A DNA stretch of 64,000 nucleotides from an uncultured Bacilli bacterium (GCA_934201705.1 CAKPXF010000013.1:11934-75933); one strand, 5' to 3'. Shown: positions 27,932 to 38,070, counted from the stretch's first letter. The notes: generated by a model not told the origin, from the sequence alone. Translations and numbers: made by a program.

Positions 27932-28852
27932 TCATTCTTTGTTTATACTAGCATCATAGATTTTATCAATTGATGTAGCGATCGTTTTGTTAAATTCATC
28001 AGTAGTTTGATTATATGCTAGATTTTCAGCTAAAGCTCTTGAAAAGCTAGCAATCACACCTTTTACATGCTTTAATTTTAAGCAGGCTTCTTTTTGACTA
28101 AATCCTCCAGATAAAGCCACAATTCTTACAATATGCTTATCATTTAATAAATCATCATATAAATGATTATTAACGGGAATAGAAATTTTAAGCATTATTT
28201 TAATATCATTTGGAAGCGCATTTAAATGATTTTTAATTAAATTATGCAATAGTGCTTCACTTTTTTCTCTATCAGCACTAGAAATAGTAGTTTCAGGCTC
28301 AATAATTGGTACTAAACCGTATTTAGCAATTTTTAAAGCTATAGCAAATTGTTGATTTACAATATCATTAATTCCTTTTTCGTTATAATGATTAATAACA
28401 CTTCTCATCTTTGTTCCAAAGACACCACGTTCTTTAGCTAACTTTAAAAGCTCATCAAGATTTGGAATGTCTTTCATTAATTGGACACCATCTTGTTCTT
28501 CCTTTAAGCCTTTATCACATTTTAAAAATGTAACAATATTTTTCTTATTCCATAAATAATCACTTGTATATAAATCATCGATTTTTCTTGACATAGTTTG
28601 CTCAAAAATAATTGTACCTAATATTTTATTATTATTAAAAGCTGGCGACTTTATTATTCTTGTTCGCATTTCATGAACAAGATCAAACATTTTATTTTCA
28701 TCTTTTACGTTATCAACTGTATAAAATGATTCATCAATTCCATAATTTTTTAATGCTTTTGGGGTTGAACCACCAGATTGGTCTAAAGCAGCAATAAATC
28801 CTTTGTTATTTAGCATTACATTTAACTTGTTGTTATCAATAATATATTTCAT
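27932..28852 (-). CDS. fda: class I fructose-1,6-bisphosphate aldolase
   Basis: The enzyme cleaves fructose 1,6-bisphosphate into the two triose phosphates without metal, through a lysine Schiff base. It closely resembles the staphylococcal class I enzyme: KGFIAALDQSGGSTPKALK at the N-terminus, LKCDKGL, FGTKMRS, LVPIIEPE, the Schiff-base region IMLKISIP, and the C-terminal ASFSRALAENL. Its 306-residue length is standard. The binding site is AAGGATGA before the ATG and the gene ends in TGA. It is the first gene of a two-gene unit with the esterase. Confidence 0.95.
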   Translation of the reverse strand: MKYIIDNNKLNVMLNNKGFIAALDQSGGSTPKALKNYGIDESFYTVDNVKDENKMFDLVHEMRTRIIKSPAFNNNKILGTIIFEQTMSRKIDDLYTSDYLWNKKNIVTFLKCDKGLKEEQDGVQLMKDIPNLDELLKLAKERGVFGTKMRSVINHYNEKGINDIVNQQFAIALKIAKYGLVPIIEPETTISSADREKSEALLHNLIKNHLNALPNDIKIMLKISIPVNNHLYDDLLNDKHIVRIVALSGGFSQKEACLKLKHVKGVIASFSRALAENLAYNQTTDEFNKTIATSIDKIYDASINKE

Positions 28853-28963
28853 AATATATCATCCTTCTTTCTTAAATAAATTATAATACGTAAATATATT
28901 AGTTTCAACTAACTAAGCCTTGTTTTTAAAATAGTTTAGCAAATTGATGAATGTTATATAATG

Positions 28964-30427
28964 CTAATTCATACTAACTCTATACATAATAAAGGAATAT
29001 ACATCCACATTGTAATTGTTTATTTTACATATTTTATAATTATGGCTTAATTCTAGAAATATAATTTCCTTTTTAGTAATATAATAAAACTCTTTACTAA
29101 TATACTTCAATGAATTTATATCATATAATCTTTTAATATTACAATTATCAAAGCACTCAGTAAATGGGGTTACATATTCATCTGTATAAGCATAATTTTT
29201 ACAATCATTATAATAATGAGAAATAATTAATGATAAATGAAAATCATTATAAACAATTGTATCATCATCTTTTATTATTTCATTTAAGCAATTTAATGTA
29301 TTATTTGTTACTATGGTATTTTTATATTTATAAGTTAAACAATATGTATTTGTAAATAAAGCTATGAACACTAATAAAATATATGTTATTTTACTTATTT
29401 TTCTATAATTAAAATCACTAATAATTTTATTAATTCCAAATGCTAATGAAAAATAAAAGCATCCTGCAGTAACAATTAAATAACGGGGAACTAAAATTGG
29501 CTTTATAAAGAAAGAAATAAAAAGGCCAACTATAAATGTAAATAAATAAACAAGTATTCCACCAATAATTTCATTCCTATTTTTATCTTTTAATTTATAA
29601 ATTCCAATAATTGCTAAAGTAATCAACAAAAATGATAAAATGCTACTTGTTATTGAATTATATGTGAAGAAAATTGATAAGCATTTTATTATATCTACAA
29701 AAGTAATTGGCAAAATCCAATATAATTTGTTAACCTTAATTACTTGCCTTATAAAAACAATTAACCATGGTGAAAAGAAAGCCACAATCATAATTCCAAA
29801 TAAAAACACATTAATAATACCTTGGCTATATTTTTCTTTAATAAAAAAAATCAATAATTCAATAAAAACGACAACACAAGCAAGGCCGGCAAAATAATGA
29901 GTATATAATGATAATACTGAAAAAATTGTTAGTAAAAACCATTTAAGATAATTTCCTGGATTTTCTTTTATTGATAAAGAAACTAAAAATGTAATAGTAA
30001 CAAATAATAATGCATAGCTATACATTCTTAATTCTAAAGCATACTGCATCATATGGGGCATTCCACAAATTAAAACATTAAAGATAAAGGAAATATTTTT
30101 TCCATACTTCTTCTTCGTATATGTAAAATTAATGATTAATAAAACTATAAATGGTATTATAGAAACTAATTTTCCAACATATACAATGTCATAATGAAAT
30201 ATAAAACCTGAAATTTTATAGAAAAGCAAATATATTAAATAATAAAGCGGTGGGTGTACATCAAGAATTGCAATTTTTATAATTTCTTTAAAAGGATGCG
30301 ATAATAATTCAACAGTAAAAACTTCATCAGCCCACATGGAATTTGTAAATATTCCACAAGCGGCTAATAAAACTAATATTATTGGTATTAAGTAGTAAAT
30401 AATTCTATTTAATCTTTCCTTCATCAT
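28964..30427 (-). CDS. multi-spanning membrane glycosyltransferase, GT39/GT83-like
   Basis: The 487-residue protein has about 11 hydrophobic segments. The first outer loop has WADEVFTVELLSHPF, in which the D-E pair is the usual catalytic acid motif of dolichol/polyprenyl-phosphate-dependent mannosyltransferases, followed by DVHPPLYYLIY, also typical of the ArnT/PMT superfamily. It should move a sugar from a lipid phosphate carrier to an acceptor on the outer face of the membrane. The soluble C-terminal part is short. Two adjacent ATGs (30427 and 30424) are possible starts. The acceptor is unknown; teichoic acid, cell-wall glycan or the surface proteins are candidates. Confidence 0.75.
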   Translation of the reverse strand: MMKERLNRIIYYLIPIILVLLAACGIFTNSMWADEVFTVELLSHPFKEIIKIAILDVHPPLYYLIYLLFYKISGFIFHYDIVYVGKLVSIIPFIVLLIINFTYTKKKYGKNISFIFNVLICGMPHMMQYALELRMYSYALLFVTITFLVSLSIKENPGNYLKWFLLTIFSVLSLYTHYFAGLACVVVFIELLIFFIKEKYSQGIINVFLFGIMIVAFFSPWLIVFIRQVIKVNKLYWILPITFVDIIKCLSIFFTYNSITSSILSFLLITLAIIGIYKLKDKNRNEIIGGILVYLFTFIVGLFISFFIKPILVPRYLIVTAGCFYFSLAFGINKIISDFNYRKISKITYILLVFIALFTNTYCLTYKYKNTIVTNNTLNCLNEIIKDDDTIVYNDFHLSLIISHYYNDCKNYAYTDEYVTPFTECFDNCNIKRLYDINSLKYISKEFYYITKKEIIFLELSHNYKICKINNYNVDVYSFIMYRVSMN

Positions 30428-30596
30428 TCGTCACGCATCTCATTTATAATTCGTTGTTTATTATATCAATAAACGTTTATTTTATCACGATACTTTTATG
30501 ATACCTAACTATATTATGTGTAAAAACTATGATTTTATAGGACAAATAACATTGATTGTGTTATTATACTTATAGTTTAAATGGAAGGATATAAAA

Positions 30597-30905
30597 ATGG
30601 TTGGAAAGTATAAAGTAATAACATTATGTGGTAGTACAAAGTTTAAAGATGATTTTTTAAAAGAGCAAAAGCGATTAACTCTTGAAGGAAATATTGTAAT
30701 ATCTGTTGGTTTATTCGGACATAGTGGGGATAATGAAGCAATGAATATTAAAACTAAAGAAATGCTTGATGATATGCATAAAAGAAAAATAGATATGGCT
30801 GATGAAATATTTGTTATCAATAAAAATAATTATATTGGTAATAGTACTAAAAGTGAAATTGAATACGCCTTAAAGAATAATAAAGTCGTTAAATATATGG
30901 AATAA
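30597..30905 (+). CDS. nucleoside 2-deoxyribosyltransferase-like protein
   Basis: The 102-residue protein shows the small Rossmann-like fold signature of the nucleoside 2-deoxyribosyltransferase/DUF4406 group: ITLCGSTKFKDDF at the N-terminus, then KIDMADEIFVINKNNYIG and STKSEIEYALKNNK, where the Glu of SEIEYA is the usual catalytic residue and the D-M-A-D pair lines the pocket. It may act in nucleoside salvage or handling of damaged nucleotides. GGAAGGA lies six bases before the ATG. It is divergent from the glycosyltransferase gene. Confidence 0.75.
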   Translation: MVGKYKVITLCGSTKFKDDFLKEQKRLTLEGNIVISVGLFGHSGDNEAMNIKTKEMLDDMHKRKIDMADEIFVINKNNYIGNSTKSEIEYALKNNKVVKYME

Positions 30906-31059
30906 TTACTAGTATTGTTTTATTTACTACATTTCCAAAAGTAATAAATAAAAGAGAAAAAGAAATGGTGTTCTTACAAAAAATGGAAGAAAAAAAGTAT
31001 TGATTTTTCAATTAACTATGCAATAATATATTTAATATTATAAAAAGGGAGGTAGATTA

Positions 31060-31539
31060 ATGATTAGTGATGAATTAGCTTATTTCATTGTTTATAATTA
31101 TGGAGCAGATATAATTAATTCAAAAAATATGCAAATGGAAAAAGAATTCATGCAGCATGGCACAGTTAGCGTTTTTGATCATTGCTTGAGTGTTGCCACT
31201 ATGTGTGTTAAAATTGCTTCTCTTAATATCTTTAAGGTTGATTATGCATCCTTAATAAGAGGTGCACTACTTCATGATTACTTCTTATATGATTGGCATA
31301 ATAGTAAATGTAAAGAAGGCTTACATGGCTATAAGCATGCTAAAATTGCTTTAAAAAATGCTAAGCAAGATTTTGATATTAATAAAATAGAAGCTAATAT
31401 GATTAAATCTCATATGTTCCCTCTAAATTTATTTTCATTTCCTAAATATAATGAAAGTATAATATTATGCATTGCTGATAAAATATGTGCTACTAAAGAA
31501 ACTTTTTTACAAAGGAAGATTACTTTAATTAAAAAATAA
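31060..31539 (+). CDS. HD-domain phosphohydrolase
   Basis: The 159-residue protein has an HD metal-dependent phosphohydrolase domain: H50 in FDHCLSVA, HD in GALLHDYFLYDWH, a later His in IKSHMFPL and the final Asp in IADKICATKE. The length fits the compact single-domain HD family often found in Clostridia and Erysipelotrichia. It probably hydrolyses a nucleotide or another small phosphate ester; the substrate is not known. GGGAGG precedes the ATG. It follows the deoxyribosyltransferase-like gene by 154 bases, which contain no terminator, so co-expression is possible. Confidence 0.8.
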   Translation: MISDELAYFIVYNYGADIINSKNMQMEKEFMQHGTVSVFDHCLSVATMCVKIASLNIFKVDYASLIRGALLHDYFLYDWHNSKCKEGLHGYKHAKIALKNAKQDFDINKIEANMIKSHMFPLNLFSFPKYNESIILCIADKICATKETFLQRKITLIKK

Positions 31540-31545
31540 ATGTTT

Positions 31546-31577
31546 TATAGAGAGTTATTTATAATTCTCTATTTTTA
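31546..31577 (+). terminator. terminator after the HD-domain gene
   Basis: ATAGAGA and TCTCTAT form a stem around a loop that also partly pairs (TTAT/ATAA), followed by a T run. Confidence 0.7.
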
Positions 31578-31708
31578 TTATATTGCGCTTAGCTTAGTAT
31601 TTCTACTATATTATATCTTGCGTACTGTTGACATTTTTGCATATATTTAACTTGCGTACTGCTGGTTTATAGCTATAATATATTTAAAGTAATTATAATT
31701 AAAACTTT

Positions 31709-31735
31709 AAATGGGGAGCCATTGGCTCCCCATTT
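31709..31735. terminator. terminator of the lipoprotein pair
   Basis: A GC-rich palindrome AATGGGGAGCCA / TTGGCTCCCCATT is flanked by A/T runs, a few bases after the stop codon of the minus-strand lipoprotein gene. It is one of the most GC-rich non-tRNA segments here. Confidence 0.8.
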
Positions 31736-31748
31736 TATATAGTGCTTA

Positions 31749-33476
31749 TTAAATTATATTAAAATCTTCCATTGTGATTTGAGTTTCAATTTCATTTTCA
31801 ATATCCATTTCAACTCCACTAAAGTCTTCCTTATTTGCATGAACAAATCTTGCTTCATAAGAATCCTTATATTTTTTACCAGACATTTTAGTCCCTGAAG
31901 TAATAAATTTGCAATACATTAATTTATCATCAGTTATATTAAATGTAAAGTTATCGATATTTTCAACATTATTACCATTATTTGATTTACTATGTAATTG
32001 GCCTTTAATTTCTATATCATTTCCTTTTTTAACTCCTGAAACTGTAACTTCCATTGTAGCACCATTATTAAATGTTGTTTTACCTAAATCATAATTTGTG
32101 AAATCTTCTAAAATAGAAGCAATTTCAGTCCAATATAATGGATTTGCATCTAAATAATTTCTAGTGCTATTTATATAGCTTTTGGCAATTCCAGCATAAG
32201 CTGAAGTTATATAATTAGTAAATTGGCCACCTCTAATTATTCCACCTTCAATTGCTTTAGTAAAAATTCTATAATTTGCTTTTTCACCATTTGGTAAATC
32301 GTTTTCATCCACTAATTGAATATAGCCATTATTATCAGTAATATTGTTTTTATAGGCAATTATTTTACCTTCAAATTTAGCATCACCAAATTCAGTTCTT
32401 CCAGTTTCAGCAAAATCAAAAGCGCCATGATAAATCATTGAATAATTTGTTTGTCTAACATTATTTGAATAAGCATAAATATTACGAATAATATCTAAAG
32501 CCATATCATCTGAAATTGCACCATCAGCAACATTTGATACATCAATTACTTTCTTTGGCGCATTATGAATGCTACTTTCATTTGGAATATCATCTAAGGT
32601 ATAATATGTATCTTTAAAATCTTCTTTATTACCAAGAGTAAGATTTGAAATAGTATAAATTGTTAATGCTGATGTTCCTATTTCATAATCAGTATCTAGC
32701 TTATCAAGCATACTTCTATCATTGTAAGTTATCTCTTTAAATGATTTTGTTTTTGTATCGTATGAAACACTATAGTTTATAATAATTGGTTTATAGCTAT
32801 CATCACCTGGATATTGACATGATAAATTATAATGTTCAACGCCATCTATAGTTTCAATTTCGATAATTGGTTCTTCATAGCCACTATCTGTTGGAAAATA
32901 ACTATTTGGGTCCTTAAAAGCATTTTTAATAACCCCTATAATTGATAAATAATTAAAGTATGAATCATAAGTATGATAATAATCAATTTCTTGGCAATTT
33001 ACAAATGACTGATTTGGCTGTGTTTCACACATAAAGTAATCATAAATATAGCCATCCTTCACAAAAATTTGGCCTTTTGCTGTATCATTTGTTTTTGCAA
33101 TTGTTGTTTCAACACCATCTAATGCCTCAATTGACACACTATCAGTAATTACATTATGATTATATAATTTAAATGAATGTGCTGCTTTATAGTTGATCCA
33201 ACCTGTTTTAAAATTGCCAGTTACAAAATACTTTGGATTATTATAATAATTAAAGGTATATGATCTATCAACAAAATCATATGAAACCACCTTATTTACA
33301 TCAATAGAAGATAATAAGCTAACAAGTTTTTCACTTGATGCTTCTTGATTAATTATTGATGATGAAACATCTTCAGTTGATGAAACATTATCAGATTGGC
33401 TTACATTTTCATTATTACAGCTTGCAAGTAAAGCTAAAGCTAATACTTGACTAATTATTAATAATTTCTTTTTCAT
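31749..33476 (-). CDS. lipoprotein of unknown function
   Basis: The 575-residue protein has a lipoprotein signal peptide with lipobox LLASC (Cys20), followed by a Ser/Asn/Asp-rich linker (about 21-48) and a large globular part with no motif I recognise. It has no membrane segment beyond the signal. It is separated by eight bases from the upstream Big2 lipoprotein gene and ends at a strong terminator, so the two form one transcript. Its neighbourhood is divergent from the ECF sigma/serpin genes, making it a candidate member of that sigma factor's regulon. Confidence 0.75.
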   Translation of the reverse strand: MKKKLLIISQVLALALLASCNNENVSQSDNVSSTEDVSSSIINQEASSEKLVSLLSSIDVNKVVSYDFVDRSYTFNYYNNPKYFVTGNFKTGWINYKAAHSFKLYNHNVITDSVSIEALDGVETTIAKTNDTAKGQIFVKDGYIYDYFMCETQPNQSFVNCQEIDYYHTYDSYFNYLSIIGVIKNAFKDPNSYFPTDSGYEEPIIEIETIDGVEHYNLSCQYPGDDSYKPIIINYSVSYDTKTKSFKEITYNDRSMLDKLDTDYEIGTSALTIYTISNLTLGNKEDFKDTYYTLDDIPNESSIHNAPKKVIDVSNVADGAISDDMALDIIRNIYAYSNNVRQTNYSMIYHGAFDFAETGRTEFGDAKFEGKIIAYKNNITDNNGYIQLVDENDLPNGEKANYRIFTKAIEGGIIRGGQFTNYITSAYAGIAKSYINSTRNYLDANPLYWTEIASILEDFTNYDLGKTTFNNGATMEVTVSGVKKGNDIEIKGQLHSKSNNGNNVENIDNFTFNITDDKLMYCKFITSGTKMSGKKYKDSYEARFVHANKEDFSGVEMDIENEIETQITMEDFNII

Positions 33477-33484
33477 TGTTACAC

Positions 33485-36013
33485 CTACTTACTAATTTCA
33501 AATGTATATGGCACAAGCACTGTAGATGCTTCACCATAGTCATATTCTGTGTTATCTTCAACAAAATATAAATTAACTTCAAAGCTACTTCCATCATTAG
33601 CTACCTTATAAGCCTTATTCAACTTAATTAAAGGTAATATATACATACTATCATTATAATAATCATCTATAGCAGTAAATGACGTAAAGGTAATTGTATT
33701 ATTAGCATCATCAATGACGACATTTAAATTTATAGTATATTCAGTTTCACGGCCATCAACAATTGTAAGAACAGCTGTAGTTTTTGAAGTAAATTTCAAG
33801 GAATTGCTAATAACATCATATCCTTCCTCTACGCTTTCATCATGACAAACATATGTATTTTTTAATAAAACATCTAAGATTGAATTAACCTCTTCTTTTT
33901 TCGTAACATTAATAGTTAATGAAGCCTTAACTGTCCCATCAAGCTTACTTGTTGCAACAATAGTTGAAGTACCTTCAGTATCTGAAGTAAAACTATAAGT
34001 ACCATTAGCATTTTTAGTAATTGTTCCTTTTCCATTAACTGTTACATCAATATCCTGAGAAGCAACTTCTGGTAAAACATTAAATGAAATATTGTCTACA
34101 CTTTCATTAACAAATGTATCAACAGTTGCCATCTTTTTGCCGTTTACTAAAACCTCCATTGATGTAGGAAGTGTTTCGCCAACGTTAATTACAACTTCCT
34201 TCTTTACTTTATTTTTAGTTGAATAAATAGTTAAAGTAGTAGTTCCAGCAGACTCAATTTGGATACTCCTACCTTCATTAATAATAGTTGCTACATCTAA
34301 ATTACTTGACTCATCAATAATAATATTATCAATTCTACTATCAGCATATTTTGGTGCTGGGTTTAAATAACTAATATGATATTTTTGACCAACTTCAAAT
34401 TTTGTGGTTTTTTCACCCTTACTATTAGCAAATACTGGTGTAAAATCAGTAAAGTATAATTTTGAAGGATCAAGCTCATTAGTTTCTTGTGTTAATAAAT
34501 TACCAAATGTTTGCGACAATTCAATATTATACATTTCATAATACTTTGCATTTTCTTTTAATTCTAATTTATTAAAATCAAATGAAGTCTTGTCATAAAC
34601 TAATGATTTAACATTAATATTTACTAATATGCCCTCATCATTAAATGTGTACACACCTTTGTTAAAGAAAGCTTTTCCATTACTTGCTTGAGATGGAAGC
34701 TCTTCAATGACAAATGTTGTAGCAGTAATTACATTATTTGCTTCTACAATGTTCAAATTAACTCCTGCGGCAGTGCCACCAAAATACATAGGAATTGAAC
34801 CAAAACCAATTGAGTTTTCATATAAGCCTGCGAAATGAAGTGTTGCGATATCTGATAGTCCAACATGGCTATTCATAATTATCTTAGTTGAATTAGTAAT
34901 AGCATCAGCTCGTGTAATTTGATTACTGCTGCTACTAACCTCATCTACAATTGTTTTTTTAATAGGAGTAACTGCATGATAGCCATCTTCATATACTTGG
35001 AAAGCATAATAATTACCATCATCACTCATACCTTTAAAGATATTTGATTTAAAATTTTCTTCAACTGCTTCTGTTGCTCCATACTCTAAAAAAGTATTAT
35101 GTGTTGTGGTATTACCAATCATATAACGGTTCATAGAATCCTTATAAACATTATATGTCGTCTTTTGTATAGCGTGAGTTTTATCACCTGTATATTTACT
35201 TACTGTATCAAAATCAAGATTAACTTGATATGTTTGAACAGTCTTTTTATTCTCTTTTTCCATTGATGCTTTTAATTTAGCATTCATTTCATCAACATCT
35301 TTTTTTCCAGCAACATTAATTTTTAAATACATATCTTGCTTTAAATTAGTTCCTTTAACCTTTAAAGTCATTACTAAACTTTCTATTGTTTTTAAAGGCG
35401 TTAATGTATTTGTTTTTGAATCAAATAAACAATAGCCATCAACATCAAATGAAGCTTCTAATTCTTCATCATCCTTGTTAGTTGAATCATACGTTACATT
35501 TAATTTATAATCAGTACCAATGTCAAGCTTATAATAAGTTGTATTATTAGATTTAACAATCTCAACACTTTCATCAAAGCTTGCATTAAATGAACTTACT
35601 GAAGCAGAAGATATTGATAATGTAATAGAATCTGTTTTATTATTATCGTCACTAGTTACAGTAATTGTAACGTTACCTGCTTTTCTTGCTAAAACCTCAC
35701 CAGTAAAAGAAACTGACGCAACATCTTCATTTGATGATTCATAATTCACTAATTTATTTGTTGCATTTTCAGGTAATACCTTAACATTTAATTGTAATGT
35801 TTGTCCGATTTTTAAATTTACAATATCTTTATTAACTATTTCAACTGATTCAACTTTAACATCACTTACTGTCGATGAGCTTTCTTCAACAATTGAACTT
35901 AAATTATTAGATGATGAATCGCTATTTGAATCAAAAAAAGAACTCTCATTGTTATTATTACAGCCAATTAATGTAAAAACCGCCAACCCTAATGCTAAAA
36001 AACTTTTTTTCAT
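33485..36013 (-). CDS. large Big2-domain lipoprotein
   Basis: The 842-residue protein begins with a lipoprotein signal (lipobox LIGC, Cys18), a Ser/Asn-rich linker (20-50), and a Big2 immunoglobulin-like domain at about 52-135, recognised by KIGQTLQLNVKVLPENATNK and VLARKAGNVTITVTS. Further Ig-like segments appear in the C-terminal half (about 600-730: ESAGTTTLTIYST and DTEGTSTIVATS). The middle has no assigned domain. It is a surface protein, likely for adhesion or substrate binding. GGAG precedes the ATG. It is divergent from the sigma-factor gene, with 190 bases between. Confidence 0.8.
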   Translation of the reverse strand: MKKSFLALGLAVFTLIGCNNNNESSFFDSNSDSSSNNLSSIVEESSSTVSDVKVESVEIVNKDIVNLKIGQTLQLNVKVLPENATNKLVNYESSNEDVASVSFTGEVLARKAGNVTITVTSDDNNKTDSITLSISSASVSSFNASFDESVEIVKSNNTTYYKLDIGTDYKLNVTYDSTNKDDEELEASFDVDGYCLFDSKTNTLTPLKTIESLVMTLKVKGTNLKQDMYLKINVAGKKDVDEMNAKLKASMEKENKKTVQTYQVNLDFDTVSKYTGDKTHAIQKTTYNVYKDSMNRYMIGNTTTHNTFLEYGATEAVEENFKSNIFKGMSDDGNYYAFQVYEDGYHAVTPIKKTIVDEVSSSSNQITRADAITNSTKIIMNSHVGLSDIATLHFAGLYENSIGFGSIPMYFGGTAAGVNLNIVEANNVITATTFVIEELPSQASNGKAFFNKGVYTFNDEGILVNINVKSLVYDKTSFDFNKLELKENAKYYEMYNIELSQTFGNLLTQETNELDPSKLYFTDFTPVFANSKGEKTTKFEVGQKYHISYLNPAPKYADSRIDNIIIDESSNLDVATIINEGRSIQIESAGTTTLTIYSTKNKVKKEVVINVGETLPTSMEVLVNGKKMATVDTFVNESVDNISFNVLPEVASQDIDVTVNGKGTITKNANGTYSFTSDTEGTSTIVATSKLDGTVKASLTINVTKKEEVNSILDVLLKNTYVCHDESVEEGYDVISNSLKFTSKTTAVLTIVDGRETEYTINLNVVIDDANNTITFTSFTAIDDYYNDSMYILPLIKLNKAYKVANDGSSFEVNLYFVEDNTEYDYGEASTVLVPYTFEISK

Positions 36014-36203
36014 TTTTTTACTCCTTTCGTAAATATAAATATTTCTTATTTATATATACATGTAATCAATTATAATACAATAGATTAACACATTCAATAA
36101 GTTTTTGAACAATTATACTTTAATAATGCTTTCAAAAAAATTATAATAAAAATGTGACAATTTTATAAATTATATTGTCTTATTTAATGTAGGTACTTAC
36201 AAT

Positions 36204-36722
36204 ATGAAAGATGAAGAAAAATTATATTTAGCTATTAAAAGTAATAGCCAGGCAAAAATTGAAAAGGCTTTTAAGGATATTTATTATCAGTATTATGGAT
36301 TACTGTCTTTTATTGCAGCAAAATATTTGAAAAGCAATGAGGATGTTGAAGAGATAGTTAATGATGCTTTTATTAATTTCTTTAATAATATAAATACAAA
36401 TTTTTCTTCAATAAAGTATTATTTAGTAAATACCACTAAAAATTTAGCTATTAACAAATTAAAAGTTAATAAAGAATTAATTCCATTTGATGAAAAAATC
36501 AACAATGAAAGCTACAAAATATCTACAAATAAGTTTATTTTAGATTTAAAGGATTTCTTAAGTTATGAAGAATTTTCACTTTTAAATGATTATTTAATAA
36601 ATGATTATTCATCAATAGAATTAGCTAAAAAATATAAAACATCTAGCAGTAATATTAGAATGAAAATGAAAAGAATTATCAAAAGAATTCAAACTGAATT
36701 CAAAGGAGTGTATTATGAATAA
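36204..36722 (+). CDS. ECF-type sigma factor
   Basis: The 172-residue protein has the two domains of ECF sigma factors: region 2 with LKSNEDVEEIVNDAFINFF (the DDaEeiVqdvFi motif, about 44-62) and YYLVNTTKNLAINKL, and region 4 as a helix-turn-helix with YSSIELAKKYKTSSSNIRMK near the C-terminus. It lacks a recognisable inhibitory extension. No strong ribosome binding site is visible (AGGT about 10 bases before the ATG). Its stop overlaps the next gene by eight bases, the usual relation of a sigma factor to its anti-sigma factor; here that next gene encodes a membrane-anchored serpin. Confidence 0.88.
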   Translation: MKDEEKLYLAIKSNSQAKIEKAFKDIYYQYYGLLSFIAAKYLKSNEDVEEIVNDAFINFFNNINTNFSSIKYYLVNTTKNLAINKLKVNKELIPFDEKINNESYKISTNKFILDLKDFLSYEEFSLLNDYLINDYSSIELAKKYKTSSSNIRMKMKRIIKRIQTEFKGVYYE

Positions 36723-38067
36723 AATATTTAATCAAAATTTTAAATATAACTTTAATGAAATAAATCAAAATATTGATTATAATCAATATCTTAATAAAAA
36801 AGAAGGGAAAAGAATTAAACCAATAGTAATTTCATTTTGTGCTTTAACAGCTTGCTTGGTAATTTCATTACCACTAATATTTAAAAACAATAATTCATCA
36901 GCAATTAATGCTTTAAAAGATGTTAAAAGAGTGTATAACAAAGATAATTTACCATTAAACGAAAACTATATTAATTCAATAAAGCAATTTACCATTAATT
37001 TTAATGACACCTTAAACAAAGATGAAAACATAATTTACTCACCACTTAGTATTCAAACTTGTTATACTTTACTTCTTGAAGGAGCTAATAACAATTCATA
37101 TGACGAATTAAAAAAGGCTCTTTGCTATAATGATAGCTTTTCATATAGTAAAGAAATCTTAAGAATGCTAAACAATACAACAAAGGATAATGATAAAACT
37201 ACCTTAGAGCTAAATCAATCAATTTGGCTTGATAATAAATTTAAAAATGCTGTGCATCAAGATTACCTTGAAACATTAGCAAATAATTATTATGCTGAAA
37301 TATTTACTGGGGCTTTAAATAGTGAAGAAGCCCATAATGAATTAGCATCATATATAAACAAAAAAACACGTAATTTTCTAAATGTTAAAGCTGAAGACTT
37401 TAAGGATTATAATGGTATTTGCTGGTTACTTAATACTATTTATTTAAAAGGAACATGGACAAATGCTTTTAAAAAAGAGCAAAACTATGTTGATGATTTT
37501 ACTAACAATGATAATTCAATAAGTAAAGTCACATATATGCAAAATAAAAGCATAAAAACAGGGGCTTATATTAATGATGATTATACAATAATAATGCTTC
37601 CTTTATATAATAATCTAAAAGCCAATTTATTAATTGCTAATAGCGATTTAAGTATTTATAAAGAAAAAGAAACATTAAATTCTTTACTTAACTTTAATAA
37701 ATTAGAAAGTAAGATCGTATCAGCAAATGTTACTCTTCCGCAATTTAAAATTCAAGAAACATATGATTTAAAAAATACATTTAAAGCACTAAACGTTTAT
37801 GATATTTTTGATGAAAATAATGCTGATTTTACTAACATGGCCAATTTAACTGACTCCAATATTTATGTTGCAAATTCAAAGCATGAGGCTGGAATTGAAT
37901 TTACAAATGAAGGTATTGAAGGAGCTGCATATACAATTATTGATATGACTACTGAATCTGCCCCATCATTAGAATATATAACTATTAACTTTAATAAACC
38001 ATTTATGTTTTCGATTTCTGATATGGATAACCTTCCTTTATTTGTTGGAACTGTAAATAATTTATAG
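36715..38067 (+). CDS. membrane-anchored serpin, candidate anti-sigma partner
   Basis: The 450-residue protein has a 35-residue cytoplasmic N-terminus, one transmembrane helix (36-56) and an outside serpin domain (about 75-450). Serpin landmarks are IIYSPLSIQTCYTLLLEGA, WLLNTIYLKGTW, VTLPQFKIQE, the hinge NEGIEGAAYT (about 398-407) and the C-terminal NFNKPFMFSI. The hinge differs from the consensus GTEAAAAT at P14 (Ile), P12 (Gly) and P9 (Tyr) but keeps small residues at P11-P10, so inhibition remains possible. By counting from P15, P1-P1' falls near Glu-Ser in TTESAP, though the loop is about four residues longer than in antitrypsin. AAAGGAG sits six bases before the ATG, inside the sigma gene. 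Confidence 0.88.
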   Translation: MNKIFNQNFKYNFNEINQNIDYNQYLNKKEGKRIKPIVISFCALTACLVISLPLIFKNNNSSAINALKDVKRVYNKDNLPLNENYINSIKQFTINFNDTLNKDENIIYSPLSIQTCYTLLLEGANNNSYDELKKALCYNDSFSYSKEILRMLNNTTKDNDKTTLELNQSIWLDNKFKNAVHQDYLETLANNYYAEIFTGALNSEEAHNELASYINKKTRNFLNVKAEDFKDYNGICWLLNTIYLKGTWTNAFKKEQNYVDDFTNNDNSISKVTYMQNKSIKTGAYINDDYTIIMLPLYNNLKANLLIANSDLSIYKEKETLNSLLNFNKLESKIVSANVTLPQFKIQETYDLKNTFKALNVYDIFDENNADFTNMANLTDSNIYVANSKHEAGIEFTNEGIEGAAYTIIDMTTESAPSLEYITINFNKPFMFSISDMDNLPLFVGTVNNL

Positions 38068-38070
38068 AAC

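Noticed and set aside
31617..31664. Direct repeat CTTGCGTACTG (two copies 34 bases apart)
   Set aside because: Only two copies, between a terminator and a convergent terminator, with no promoter or gene it could control.
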